The translations under genes and the position numbers were made by a program. Positions 1 through 8,517 of a DNA stretch of 64,000 bases are shown piece by piece. A model generated the notes under the pieces. That model was not told the origin of the DNA, did no database searches, and saw only the letters and a list, made by a program, of their open reading frames with translations. The stretch lies in contig OY970234.1 of the NCBI GenBank assembly GCA_963714125.1, positions 2,356,001 through 2,420,000 of the forward strand. The letters are read 5' to 3'. Source of the DNA: CAWCAW01 sp963714125. GTDB lineage: Bacteria; Actinomycetota; Acidimicrobiia; Acidimicrobiales; UBA8190. Numbering within the stretch: the first letter of the stretch is position 1; each line of letters begins with the position of its first letter.

Positions 1-85
1 GAGCCTACGGCCGCAGGGACACCACAACGCGCCGTGACGCGCCATCACAGCGCCGTGACGAGGGAGTTCGCCGAAATTCGCGCGT

Positions 86-167
86 GCCCGAGGCGGGATT
101 CGAACCCGCATGCCCTTACGGACAGTGGATTTTGAGTCCACCGCGTATGCCATTCCGCCACTCGGGC
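86..167 (-). tRNA. tRNA-Leu (anticodon CAA)
   Basis: An 82-nt cloverleaf on the minus strand. The acceptor arms GCCCGAG and CTCGGGC pair perfectly. The T arm contains GGTTCGAATCC. The anticodon stem GTGGA/TCCAC closes a 7-nt loop CTCAAAA, giving anticodon CAA, which reads UUG leucine codons. A variable arm longer than usual fits a class II tRNA. The 3' CCA is not encoded. It is transcribed away from the fab operon that begins about 150 bp downstream on the other strand. Confidence 0.95.
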
Positions 168-315
168 GCGACCCGTCATGGTAACGGACGCTCTGGTACT
201 GGCCGGGGCTGGTCGGCGCGCCATTACCCCTCGGTAACGTGACGGCCCCCCACTACCCGTGTCACCCTGGGGCGCGACGCCTGATCCGAGAAGCGCAGGG
301 CGAAAGGAGCTTGGT

Positions 316-1590
316 TTGCTGGCGTTTACCTTCCCAGGTCAAGGCTCCCAACGACCGGGCATGGGCGCCGCATGGGTCGAGCACCCCTCGTGGGAAGTTG
401 TCGGGGAGGCTTCGGCCGTAGCGGGCCGAGACCTCGACCACCTTCTGTTGGTTGCCGATCAGGACGAACTCACCTTGACGGCCAACGCTCAGTTGGCCAC
501 CTTCGTCCTCAGCCTCGTCATTCTCGATGCCATCGAACGCGTCGGCATCGAACCCACCGCCTGTGCCGGACACAGCCTTGGGGAGTACACGGCGTTGGCC
601 GCCAGCGGGGCTCTCGGGTTCGAAGACGGTGTCCGCCTCGTCATGGAACGCGGCGAGGCCATGCAGCACGCCGCCGAAGAGATGCCCGGCACCATGGCGG
701 CGGTCCTCGGTGCCGACGACGACACCGTGGCGGCCGCCTGCCAGCGAGCCGAAAGCGACGTGTGGGTGGCGAACTACAACGCGCCCGGCCAGACGGTCAT
801 CGCCGGCACCGTCGAAGCCGTCGAAGCCGCCTCGGTGCTGGCCAAACACCTCGGGGCCAAACGGGTCATGCGCTTGCCCGTGGGAGGAGCGTTTCACACT
901 CCCCTCATGGCGCCGGCCAAGGCGCGCCTTCGCAAAGCCATCGCCGACACCCCCTTCGCCGCGCCCGAACTCAACGTGCTCGCCAACGTGGACGCCCGCG
1001 TGCACATGGACAAGGACGAGTGGCCCGGTTTGCTCTCCGCGCAGCTCTGCAGCCCGGTGCGCTGGCGCCAGTGCCTCACCACCTTGGGAGAGATGGGCGC
1101 CACTCGCATTGTCGAGGTCGGGGCCGGCGGCGTGCTCACGGGTCTGGTGCGACGCACCCTGCCCGATGCCCGGGCCGTGGCGGTAGCCGCTCCCGATGAC
1201 CTCGACGCGTTGGTGGACCTGGTCTCGAGCAACGAGAACCTGCAGGCCTACGCGGCGGCCCACCAAGGCGAACACCTCTACACCTCCGAGCGCGTGGTGG
1301 TCTCCCCCGGGCCCGGCATCTTCGAACCGGCCGCCGGGCTGGCCGCCCCCGGACCCGGTGCTCTGGGAGGAACCGCCATCCACAGCGCACCAGGAGCGCC
1401 CCCGATTGCCGGGGAGCCCGAGATCCCGAGCGTCTTCGTGTCGGTGGGCGACCTGTTGGGTCATGTGGGGTCGGCCGAGGTGCGCACACCTTTCGAAGGC
1501 AGGCTGGTGGGCTTCCTGGCCCATCCCGGGGAGAGGGTCACCGGCGGCGAGCCCGTTGCCTGGCTGCGCGTGGCGGCCGTCGGCATTTGA
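316..1590 (+). CDS. fabD: malonyl-CoA:ACP transacylase with C-terminal lipoyl-like half domain
   Basis: FabD moves the malonyl group from CoA to acyl carrier protein in the cytoplasm, feeding type II fatty-acid synthesis. I chose the TTG at 316 because AAAGGAG lies 6 nt upstream and the protein then begins with the family-typical FTFPGQGSQ. The nucleophile motif GHSLGEY places Ser at about residue 87, and the partner His lies in AFHTP at about 194. The catalytic domain ends near residue 310. A Gly/Pro/Ala-rich linker follows, then about 50 residues (372-424) that resemble half of a biotinyl/lipoyl barrel (TPFEGRL, GERVTGGEP) but contain no acceptor lysine. FabD is normally about 310 residues; this one has 424. 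First gene of the fabD-H-G-acpP-F operon. Confidence 0.93.
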   Translation: MLAFTFPGQGSQRPGMGAAWVEHPSWEVVGEASAVAGRDLDHLLLVADQDELTLTANAQLATFVLSLVILDAIERVGIEPTACAGHSLGEYTALAASGALGFEDGVRLVMERGEAMQHAAEEMPGTMAAVLGADDDTVAAACQRAESDVWVANYNAPGQTVIAGTVEAVEAASVLAKHLGAKRVMRLPVGGAFHTPLMAPAKARLRKAIADTPFAAPELNVLANVDARVHMDKDEWPGLLSAQLCSPVRWRQCLTTLGEMGATRIVEVGAGGVLTGLVRRTLPDARAVAVAAPDDLDALVDLVSSNENLQAYAAAHQGEHLYTSERVVVSPGPGIFEPAAGLAAPGPGALGGTAIHSAPGAPPIAGEPEIPSVFVSVGDLLGHVGSAEVRTPFEGRLVGFLAHPGERVTGGEPVAWLRVAAVGI

Positions 1591-1624
1591 CCATTCGATC
1601 CCGCACCGAAGGGCGACGGCGACA

Positions 1625-2575
1625 GTGGCGGTGACGGGCGCCATCACGGGGTGGGGCAGCGCGCTTCCCGACACCGTGGTGACGAACGCCGATCTGGCTG
1701 CTCGCCTGGACACCAGTGACCAATGGGTGGTGGAACGCACCGGCATCCGCCAACGCCGGGTGGGCGGCACGGTCTCCGATCTCGCCCGCCAAGCCGGACA
1801 TGACGCCCTCATAAAGGCCGGTGTGACCGGGGCCGACATCGATCTGTTGGTGCTGGCCACCAGCACACCCGAGCTCGTCATGCCGGGCACCTCGGCGCGC
1901 GTGCACCATCTGTTGGGGCTTGGGGGCGGGGCCTTCGATCTCAACGCGGCGTGCGCCGGCTTCGTCTACGCCTTGGTCATGGCCCACGGTGCCTTGGCCA
2001 CGGGGGCGCGCCGGGTGCTCGTCATCGGTGCCGACTGCATGTCGCAGGTCACCGATCCCGACGACCGTGGCACCGCCGTGCTCTTCGCCGACGGAGCCGG
2101 TGCGGTGGTCGTGGACGGCACCGGGGATGAGCCGTCGCTCATGGCCACCGATCTCGGCGTTGACGGCACCGCTTACGACCTCCTCACGTGCGAGCACGGC
2201 GGATTCATGCAGATGGACGGCAAAGAGGTGTTCCGTCGAGCCGTGCGGATCACCGTCGAGTCGGCCCGCACCACATTGGCCCGGGCCAACCTGACGCCCG
2301 ACGACATCACCTTGTTCGTCCCCCATCAAGCCAATGTCCGCATTATCGAGGCCGTGGGCGAACGCCTGGGCATACCGATGGAGCGCACCTCCGTCGTCCT
2401 CGATCGCACCGGCAATACTTCTTCGGCGTCGATCCCGCTCGCCCTCGTCGAGGCGGCCGACTCCGGACGCATCAAGCCCGATCAGTACGTCCTGTTGTCC
2501 GGATTCGGCGCCGGCATGACCTGGGCCAGTGCAGTGGTGCGCTGGTCCCCCAATCTCGGTGGAGGTCACCGGTGA
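1625..2575 (+). CDS. fabH: 3-oxoacyl-ACP synthase III
   Basis: FabH condenses an acyl-CoA primer with malonyl-ACP and starts each fatty-acid chain. The Cys-His-Asn triad is intact: Cys110 in AACAGF, His234 in PHQAN and Asn264 in GNTSS, with the spacing of the E. coli enzyme. The GTG at 1625 gives a 316-residue protein of normal length; the ribosome-binding site is weak (GAAGGG about 11 nt upstream), and GTG 1631 is an alternative. It lies 34 nt after fabD and its stop overlaps the fabG start as GTGA, so translational coupling is likely. Primer preference (straight or branched) cannot be read from the sequence. Confidence 0.95.
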   Translation: MAVTGAITGWGSALPDTVVTNADLAARLDTSDQWVVERTGIRQRRVGGTVSDLARQAGHDALIKAGVTGADIDLLVLATSTPELVMPGTSARVHHLLGLGGGAFDLNAACAGFVYALVMAHGALATGARRVLVIGADCMSQVTDPDDRGTAVLFADGAGAVVVDGTGDEPSLMATDLGVDGTAYDLLTCEHGGFMQMDGKEVFRRAVRITVESARTTLARANLTPDDITLFVPHQANVRIIEAVGERLGIPMERTSVVLDRTGNTSSASIPLALVEAADSGRIKPDQYVLLSGFGAGMTWASAVVRWSPNLGGGHR

Positions 2576-3330
2576 CGACGGCATCAGAGGACCAGGCAGC
2601 GGGTCGCGTCGTGCTCGTCACGGGCGGATCCCGAGGCATCGGCCTGAGCTGCGCTCGCCGCTTCCAAGGCGCCGGTGACCGCGTGGCGATCACGTACCGC
2701 AGCGAGCCCCCCGAGCTGTCGGGCACCGGCACCGGCTCCGGCCCCGACCTCCTGGCCGTACGGTGCGACGTCACCGACCCCGAGCAAGTGGCTCAGGCCT
2801 TTAGCGAGGTGGAGGAGAAACTCGGGCCCGTGGAGGTGCTGGTGGCCAACGCCGGCATCACCAGGGACACCTTGCTGCTGCGTATGGGCGAAGAGGCCTG
2901 GCAGGAGGTGATCGACACCAACCTCAGTGGTGTCTACCGGGTGGTGCGCCGGGCGCTCGGGCCCATGGTGCGGGCCCACGGCGGCCGCATCGTCATCGTG
3001 TCGTCGGTGGTGGGCTTCTTGGGCTCGGCCGGGCAGGTCAACTACGCGGCGGCGAAAGCCGGGCTCATGGGCCTGGCTCGGTCGCTCGCTCGAGAGGTCG
3101 GCACACGTGGAATCACGGTCAATGTCGTGGCCCCTGGCGTGGTCGAGACAGATATGATCGCCACCCTGGGAAAACAGCGGGTAGAGCAGCTCCGCTCCAT
3201 GGTGCCCCTCGGCCGGACGGCGACGCCCGACGAGATAGCCGGAGCAGTGGCCTTCCTCGCATCGCAAGACGCCGCGTATGTGACGGGCATCGTCTTACCG
3301 GTAGACGGTGGCTTGGCGATGGGATTGTGA
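2572..3330 (+). CDS. fabG: 3-oxoacyl-ACP reductase
   Basis: NADPH-dependent short-chain dehydrogenase that reduces beta-ketoacyl-ACP in the elongation cycle. The protein is 252 residues. It shows the Rossmann motif TGGSRGIG near the N-terminus, the NAG motif, and the catalytic Tyr158-x3-Lys162 in NYAAAK. The GTG start overlaps the fabH stop (GTGA) and is preceded by GGAGGT 5 nt upstream, which fixes it. It sits between fabH and acpP in the fatty-acid synthesis operon, which argues for FabG over an unrelated SDR enzyme. Confidence 0.94.
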   Translation: MTTASEDQAAGRVVLVTGGSRGIGLSCARRFQGAGDRVAITYRSEPPELSGTGTGSGPDLLAVRCDVTDPEQVAQAFSEVEEKLGPVEVLVANAGITRDTLLLRMGEEAWQEVIDTNLSGVYRVVRRALGPMVRAHGGRIVIVSSVVGFLGSAGQVNYAAAKAGLMGLARSLAREVGTRGITVNVVAPGVVETDMIATLGKQRVEQLRSMVPLGRTATPDEIAGAVAFLASQDAAYVTGIVLPVDGGLAMGL

Positions 3331-3405
3331 GGCACAACCCGCTTGTGCTTCACCACCGGTATGACCCCGACCGCCGGGGGATGCAAACCAGCAAGGAGGC
3401 AACTG

Positions 3406-3645
3406 GTGAGTGACGACGCCACCTTCGACAAGTTCAAGGCGTGCGCGGTCGAGGTGCTGCAGGTCGCACCCGACAAAGTGGTACTCGAGGCGCGCTTTGG
3501 CGACGACCTCGACGCCGACAGTCTCGACCTTGTCGAGCTCGTCATGGCCCTGGAAGAAGCGTTCGACGTCACCGTCGAGGAATCCGAGCTCGACGGCATC
3601 GAAACGATCGGCCAGGCCTACCAGCTCATAAGCGCCAAGCTCTAA
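3406..3645 (+). CDS. acpP: acyl carrier protein
   Basis: A 79-residue acidic protein that carries growing acyl chains on 4'-phosphopantetheine. The attachment site is Ser39 in the ADSLDLVEL motif. The GTG start at 3406 is preceded by AAGGAGG with 6-nt spacing, the strongest ribosome-binding site in this operon, consistent with high demand for ACP. The stop codon overlaps the fabF start (TAATG). The 75-nt space after fabG holds only the ribosome-binding site and no convincing separate promoter. Confidence 0.96.
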   Translation: MSDDATFDKFKACAVEVLQVAPDKVVLEARFGDDLDADSLDLVELVMALEEAFDVTVEESELDGIETIGQAYQLISAKL

Positions 3646-4847
3646 TGCATCTCGGCATCGGACCCGACGGTCCCGTGCGGGGTCGACGCGTGGCCATCAC
3701 CGGGCTCGGGGTGCTGGCGTGCTGCGGCATGGGGATCGACGCCTTTTGGGATGGGCTCTTGGCACCCGCCCCTCTGGGCGAACGCCGGGTGCCTGATTTC
3801 GACCCCTCGGTGTGGTTCGGGCCGAAGGAGGCACGCCGGGCGGACCGCTTCACGCAGTTCTCGGTGGCGGCCGCCGACATGGCGTTGACCGACGCCGGCG
3901 ACATCGGGGCCGACCCCGACCGGGCCGGGGTGATCTTCGCCACCGGCATCGGGGGCCTTGAGTCTCTCGAGGATCAGATTCAGGTGTACTTGGAGAAAGG
4001 GCCGCGCCGGGTGTCGCCCTTCCTCATCCCCATGCTCATGCCCAATGCGGGCGCGGCGTCGATATCGATGCGCGCCGGCTGGCATGGTCCGTGCGAGACG
4101 ATCACCACCGCCTGTGCGGCCGGCACTCATGCGGTGGCCGCCGCCGCTCGGTTGGTGGCCAGTGGACGTTGCGACGTGGCCATCGGGGGTGGATCCGAGG
4201 CGGCCATGACAGAGGTGGGCATTGCTGCCTTCGCCAACATGACGGCGTTGTCCTCCGAGGGTGTGTCGCGTCCCTTCGACGCCCGACGTGACGGGTTCGT
4301 GGTGGCCGAGGGCGCCGGGGCGCTGGTGCTCGAGGACCTCGATCATGCCCGTCGCCGCGGGGCGCGCATCTACGGCGAGGTGCTCGGGGCCGGCTCCACC
4401 GCCGATGCCCATCACATCACCGCCCCCGCACCCGGCGGCAACGGGGCGGCTGCCTGCATGGAGCTTGCCCTCATCGATGCCGACGTGACGGCGGCGGACA
4501 TCGGCCACATCAACGCCCATGGGACCTCCACCCCCTTGAACGACCTGGCCGAGTCCCAGGCCATCTCCAAGGTCTTCGGCTCGCCCGGACCGCCGGTGAC
4601 ATCAACCAAAGGTGTCACCGGCCACGCCCTGGGTGGAGCCGGAGGGATCGAGGCGGTGGCCGTTTCGTTGTCCATCGACCGTCGGCTCATCCCCCCCACC
4701 GCCGGTTACGAAGTCGCCGACCCCGAGATCCACCTCGACGTCGTCCACGGTGCGCCTCGACCGTGGAAACCGGCGCCCTCGCTGTCGAACTCCTTTGGCT
4801 TCGGCGGTCACAACGGCTGTCTGGTCATCGGCCCGGTCGTCAACTAG
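3645..4847 (+). CDS. fabF: 3-oxoacyl-ACP synthase II
   Basis: Elongating beta-ketoacyl-ACP synthase of type II fatty-acid synthesis. The 400-residue protein carries the Cys-His-His triad: Cys157 in TACAAGTHA, His292 in NAHGTSTP and His327 in GVTGHALGG. The ATG overlaps the acpP stop by one base, so ribosomes probably reinitiate here. It is the last gene of the fab operon; 60 bp follow before the next gene, which has its own promoter-like element. A FabB-type enzyme is less likely given length and the position after acpP. Confidence 0.94.
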   Translation: MHLGIGPDGPVRGRRVAITGLGVLACCGMGIDAFWDGLLAPAPLGERRVPDFDPSVWFGPKEARRADRFTQFSVAAADMALTDAGDIGADPDRAGVIFATGIGGLESLEDQIQVYLEKGPRRVSPFLIPMLMPNAGAASISMRAGWHGPCETITTACAAGTHAVAAAARLVASGRCDVAIGGGSEAAMTEVGIAAFANMTALSSEGVSRPFDARRDGFVVAEGAGALVLEDLDHARRRGARIYGEVLGAGSTADAHHITAPAPGGNGAAACMELALIDADVTAADIGHINAHGTSTPLNDLAESQAISKVFGSPGPPVTSTKGVTGHALGGAGGIEAVAVSLSIDRRLIPPTAGYEVADPEIHLDVVHGAPRPWKPAPSLSNSFGFGGHNGCLVIGPVVN

Positions 4848-4895
4848 TCAGTTTTTCTCTTTGCCCGTGTGGTCGGGGTCGTCTCTCCGAGGCGA

Positions 4896-4901
4896 TACCG
4901 T
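4896..4901 (+). promoter_or_regulatory. -10 element TACCGT of a leaderless promoter
   Basis: TACCGT ends 6 nt before the GTG at 4908, and no Shine-Dalgarno sequence is present. Transcription would start at or next to the start codon of the ABC1-kinase gene. Inferred from the recurring pattern in this window. Confidence 0.6.
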
Positions 4902-4907
4902 CGCCTG

Positions 4908-6572
4908 GTGACTCCTGTTCCCACCGGCGACGCCGAGGCGAATGCTCCCGCCGACTTGGCCATCGGGGCTTTCTCCTCCGAGCCACCGTGGCTCGTCGAC
5001 CCAGACACCTTTACTTGGCGTACCGGCATCGCCGCACTGCGGGCCACCACGCGGGCCGAAGCCCCCATGCTCACGCGCCGTCGCCGCCTTCCCCCCGGGG
5101 CACGGGTCCTCACCGTGGGAAGCCGGTTGGGGATGGCCGTGGCGGGCTGGTACCTCATCGATCGCCGGGGCGGGCAACACGCCTCGCGCGCCGGGTTGTC
5201 CTTGCGCCTGCGGCGCGCCTTCGAACGACTTGGCCCCACCTACATCAAGCTGGGTCAGATCCTGTCCTCGGGAGAGGGTCTGTTCCCCGAAGAGCTCGTG
5301 GCCGAGTTCCGCTTGTTGCGCGACCGGGTGCCGGCCGAAGCCTTCGCCGACGTCACACGGATCGTGGTGGAAGATCTGGGTCAACCCATCGACCAACTCT
5401 TCGCGGCCTTCGACCCGGTGCCGTTGGCCGCCGCCTCCATTGCACAGGTGCATGCGGCCCGGCTGCACAGCGGCGAATCGGTTGTCGTCAAGGTGCAGCG
5501 TCCGCAGGTGGCGCAGTTGGTGCGACGCGACCTGGCCGCCATGAGCTGGCTCGCTCCCCTGCTGGTGGGACGCATCCCGGTCACCGCTTTGGCCAACCCG
5601 CCGGCGTTGGTTGATTTGTTCGCCGAGACCATCGTGGAGGAACTCGACTTCCGCCTCGAAGCCCAGAACATGCTGGACGTAGCACGCGTCCTGGCCGACA
5701 CGGGCCAGCACGCTCTCGTCATCCCCCGGCCGCATCCTCGCCTGGTTACCAGACGCGTCCTGGTCATGGAGCGCCTCGACGGCTACGCCTGGGGCGACGC
5801 GGCCACCATGCGCGCCGCGGGTATCGACACCGAGGAGGTGCTGCGCGCCGCCCTCATCGCCTTTTTGGAGGGCGCCATCCTCTACGGCGTGTTCCACGGT
5901 GATCTGCACGGCGGCAACCTTTTCGTCCGTCATGACGGGCGCGTGGCGTTGCTCGACTTCGGCATCACGGGCCGACTGGACGAGCCTGAGCGCCTGGCCT
6001 TTTTGCGCCTGATCATGGCGGGATCGGCCAACGACATTCCCGGTCAGATCGCGGCTATGCGCGACCTGGGGGCGCTGCCAGCCGATATCGACGTGGCGGC
6101 GGTCATCACCGACCTCGGACTTGATCGTCCCCTGGTTGACCCCACCACCTTGAGCGCCGAGGAGCTCACCTCTGAAATCCGTGACGTCACCAAGGCGCTG
6201 CTCGGCTACGGGGCTCGCATGCCCAAAGAGCTCATGCTGTTCATCAAGGACATGTTGTTCTTGGACGGGGCCATGGCCATCATGGCGCCGAACATCGACG
6301 TCATCGGCGAGATCGTGGCGATCCTCACGTACTTTCAGGAGCACCACGGCGAGCGCATTGCCATGGAGATCGGTTTGGAGCCCGGGACTCTGCCGCCGCC
6401 TGACCTCAACGGCATCAGGGCATCGTTCGGTGTCACCGAACCCGTGGAACGTTTGACGTACCAGGAACTTCAAGAGCGCCGGGAGTTAATCAGGCGCCGG
6501 CTCGAGCAACACCAACAAGGGCGAGCCCGGCGCTGGAGACGACGACGGTCCCGACGTTCTCCCGACCGCTAG
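4908..6572 (+). CDS. ABC1/UbiB-family atypical kinase
   Basis: A 554-residue member of the ABC1/ADCK/UbiB protein-kinase-like family. Visible signatures are the KxGQ motif (YIKLGQILSS), the Ala-rich nucleotide loop (PLAAASIAQVHA), the catalytic lysine strand (VVKVQRP), EELDFRLEA, the catalytic loop HGDLHGGN and the metal-binding LLDFG. The C-terminus is short and strongly basic (many Arg). Relatives support quinone synthesis or lipid homeostasis by an ATPase activity; the substrate here is unknown. The GTG at 4908 is favoured over GTG 4869 because a -10 hexamer sits 6 nt upstream. It follows the fab operon but probably has its own promoter. Confidence 0.88.
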   Translation: MTPVPTGDAEANAPADLAIGAFSSEPPWLVDPDTFTWRTGIAALRATTRAEAPMLTRRRRLPPGARVLTVGSRLGMAVAGWYLIDRRGGQHASRAGLSLRLRRAFERLGPTYIKLGQILSSGEGLFPEELVAEFRLLRDRVPAEAFADVTRIVVEDLGQPIDQLFAAFDPVPLAAASIAQVHAARLHSGESVVVKVQRPQVAQLVRRDLAAMSWLAPLLVGRIPVTALANPPALVDLFAETIVEELDFRLEAQNMLDVARVLADTGQHALVIPRPHPRLVTRRVLVMERLDGYAWGDAATMRAAGIDTEEVLRAALIAFLEGAILYGVFHGDLHGGNLFVRHDGRVALLDFGITGRLDEPERLAFLRLIMAGSANDIPGQIAAMRDLGALPADIDVAAVITDLGLDRPLVDPTTLSAEELTSEIRDVTKALLGYGARMPKELMLFIKDMLFLDGAMAIMAPNIDVIGEIVAILTYFQEHHGERIAMEIGLEPGTLPPPDLNGIRASFGVTEPVERLTYQELQERRELIRRRLEQHQQGRARRWRRRRSRRSPDR

Positions 6573-6728
6573 GGACGCCTCTTCCGTTTGTTCGGAGAAC
6601 GGGCCCGCCGTCGCACGAGACGTAAGGGTGGCCGACTCCCCCCTCGTGGGGTGGCCTGCTTCATCTCGTCAGGCCGGCATGCCGATACTGGCCGGGCGCC
6701 ACGGCGGGAGCGCACGCAACTCGTGGGT

Positions 6729-7190
6729 TCAAGGACCGCCGTGGAACAACCAACCGCTAGGGCACGGTTCTTCGGGATTGTCTTGATCGGCCTTCATCCA
6801 CACAAACCAATCATTGCGAACATGGGAATAGCATTCATCGAGAAATGTTCGTGGTCCGATGTCGGTAAAGGTAATCCCGCCATCTGGGTCCGACTTGGCG
6901 GTGAAGGTCACAAAGTGACCCTCTGGTGTCGCCACCGGACATTCTTCGTAGGGGGCCGTCACCGTTCCGATGCTCCCCGATGCCACCGAAGAACAGGGCG
7001 TTGGTGGCGACGTCACGTTGGCATCACCATGGTCCAGGTTGAAAAGAATGGCTTGCGCCGTCTTCGTCGCAGATGAGTTCGGTCCCAGTAACGCCATGTT
7101 TGCAGAGGCGGCAGGGTTGCTCGCCCCCGAGCAGCCTCCGAGAACGATGATGACGATGCTCGTCGCCCCCACCCCAAGACGCCACCTCAT
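6729..7190 (-). CDS. putative secreted lipoprotein
   Basis: A 153-residue protein with a bacterial lipoprotein signal: basic start, hydrophobic core and lipobox VLGGC with the lipidated Cys at residue 20. The mature part is short, Ser/Thr/Pro-rich at first, and has four further cysteines (in PPTPCSS, YEECP, LDECYS and EEPCPS) that could form disulfides outside the cell. I recognise no family. Bases are less GC-rich than in the neighbouring core genes. It is downstream of, and on the same strand as, the MetF-like gene, with a strong inverted repeat between them. The opposite-strand reading frame here is not convincing. Confidence 0.7.
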   Translation of the reverse strand: MRWRLGVGATSIVIIVLGGCSGASNPAASANMALLGPNSSATKTAQAILFNLDHGDANVTSPPTPCSSVASGSIGTVTAPYEECPVATPEGHFVTFTAKSDPDGGITFTDIGPRTFLDECYSHVRNDWFVWMKADQDNPEEPCPSGWLFHGGP

Positions 7191-7231
7191 GTCAGGATCT
7201 CATCACAGGATCCCTGCTGCCCGCTGTTCTT

Positions 7232-7283
7232 GAGGTGTGGCGATGTCGGCCCTGGGCGCCCTCGCCACACCTCTACGGCGCCC
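7232..7283. repeat. two overlapping inverted repeats (competing hairpins)
   Basis: Repeat 1 pairs 7232-7243 (GAGGTGTGGCGA) with 7262-7273, a perfect 12-bp stem. Repeat 2 pairs 7254-7260 (GGGCGCC), which lies in the loop of the first, with 7277-7283. The two stems are interleaved. The element lies between the MetF-like stop and the lipoprotein start on the minus strand. It may be a terminator or an attenuator-like switch. Confidence 0.6.
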
Positions 7284-7327
7284 GGGGGGCACCTCGGCAA
7301 TCCGACCGGATTGTCATATCCGTGTCT

Positions 7328-8104
7328 TTAGAGCCGGGATTCGAGCAGAGCTGCCATCTCTCGATACCGCGACACCGGAATCAGATGGATGCCGTCAAAC
7401 GCGCCCGACTCTCGGATTTTGGTGATGAGGTCGCACGCGATCTCCACCCCGGCGTTGCGATCACGTTCAATCTTGTTGATGATCGACTCAGGAACGGCGA
7501 GTTGAGGAATGTCCGTGGACAGCTTCCGCGCCATTGGTGCGCTCGCAATCACCATCACACCCGCATAGATCGGCCCATCGAAATCCACAGATCCACGCCA
7601 TTTCAAGAGTTCATCGGCAGAGAACGCCACCTGGGTCAGGAGGAAATCGGCTTCACGTTTCCAGTCGGGCAGGGCTTGCAACCCCGAAGTCACACCAACT
7701 CGAAGGGCTTCGCTTGCACCCTCCCGACCTTGGGAAAACCGCCGCGCTTCGAGGATCATCGTCCGGACCGTCAGGTCATCTGACCGGGCACCGGTCTCGG
7801 GCCGGTCACCGTATACGAACAGGAACTCATCGACTCCGTAGGCCGCTGCCGTGAGCAGATCACGTCGAAAGCCGAGAACGTTGCGATCACGAGCGTTTAA
7901 GCACGCGATCGACCGCCCGCCCATACGTGCGACCTCATGCGCCACGGCAATGCTCGAGACGGTGGCCCGGCCGATGTGGTTGTCCGGAATAAGGAAGGCG
8001 TCGGCGACTGCGCTCATCACCCCGATTTGATGCCGGACATGCATGAGATCTGGCCGGGTTGCTGGCTCGACCTCACAAATGACCTCGAAACTGGCGGTCG
8101 CCAT
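7328..8104 (-). CDS. methylenetetrahydrofolate reductase-like protein
   Basis: A 258-residue TIM-barrel protein resembling MetF, the FAD enzyme that reduces 5,10-methylene- to 5-methyl-tetrahydrofolate for methionine synthesis. Visible family features are EVEP near the start (site of the catalytic Glu), the RDRN and YGDRPETG segments in mid-barrel, ADFLLTQVAF (compare ADFxxTQ) and AGVMVIASAP. It is somewhat shorter than the usual 280-310 residues. I start at ATG 8104 because TATTGT lies 6 nt upstream; the frame stays open to 8365 but that extension looks non-coding. It could instead be a folate-binding paralogue with another substrate. No methionine-pathway neighbours are present. Confidence 0.72.
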   Translation of the reverse strand: MATASFEVICEVEPATRPDLMHVRHQIGVMSAVADAFLIPDNHIGRATVSSIAVAHEVARMGGRSIACLNARDRNVLGFRRDLLTAAAYGVDEFLFVYGDRPETGARSDDLTVRTMILEARRFSQGREGASEALRVGVTSGLQALPDWKREADFLLTQVAFSADELLKWRGSVDFDGPIYAGVMVIASAPMARKLSTDIPQLAVPESIINKIERDRNAGVEIACDLITKIRESGAFDGIHLIPVSRYREMAALLESRL

Positions 8105-8110
8105 GCCGAC

Positions 8111-8116
8111 ACAATA
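8111..8116 (-). promoter_or_regulatory. -10 element TATTGT of a leaderless promoter
   Basis: On the minus strand TATTGT is followed by 6 nt and then the ATG at 8104 of the MetF-like gene. There is no Shine-Dalgarno sequence, so the transcript probably begins at the start codon. Confidence 0.6.
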
Positions 8117-8409
8117 CGAGGTGATGGCCCGATCGAGGTTATAGCCAGCAACCCGCCCGCGTCGGGTACCGGGGGTCTGCACTACCAGGCGACACCGCCG
8201 TCCCAGTTCGCCCCCGGCATTTCGCAGGCCCATCAGGTCCGATAATTTTTCCGAATGGGCATGGTGAACGCGTGCCGCGTTGGAACGCCCTCTGATCGCG
8301 GCAACAGCACCGAACACGGGTGCTGCTACGACCATGTGAAGCTGGTAGCCACCCTTGTCCATCAAGCGTCGATGTGCGCCCCCTTGGCGGTGGTTGCTCT
8401 CTAGTCAAT

Positions 8410-8425
8410 TTGCGTGATTGCGTGA
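8410..8425. repeat. tandem 8-bp direct repeat TTGCGTGA
   Basis: Two adjacent exact copies of TTGCGTGA, about 95 bp upstream of the secreted-protein start. Possibly a regulator-binding site; chance occurrence is not excluded. Confidence 0.3.
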
Positions 8426-8517
8426 CAAATCACCCAAGGACAAACTGACTCCTACGCGCGCCCATGCAGGGCGGCATCGTGAGCGGTGGGCGAATGACCG
8501 ACAGGAGGGCCAAGGCC

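Larger units (their letters stand above)
8105..8517. other. intergenic region with no convincing gene
   Basis: Divergent spacer of 413 bp between the MetF-like gene and the secreted-protein gene. It holds the leaderless promoter of the former at its left end and the ribosome-binding site AGGAGG (8503-8508) of the latter at its right end. An open frame on the minus strand to 8365 has no homology I recognise. A direct repeat TTGCGTGA occurs twice in tandem at 8410-8425. Confidence 0.5.

Noticed and set aside
262..1944. 560-codon open frame on the minus strand opposite fabD and fabH
   Set aside because: It has no family motif and lies across two genes with intact catalytic residues; long antisense frames are common in high-GC DNA.
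7232..7283. H-type pseudoknot
   Set aside because: The stem order fits, but a 3-nt connector cannot cross a 12-bp stem, so alternative hairpins are more plausible.
8105..8365. N-terminal extension of the MetF-like protein
   Set aside because: The extension has no similarity to the family, no ribosome-binding site, and a leaderless start fits ATG 8104.
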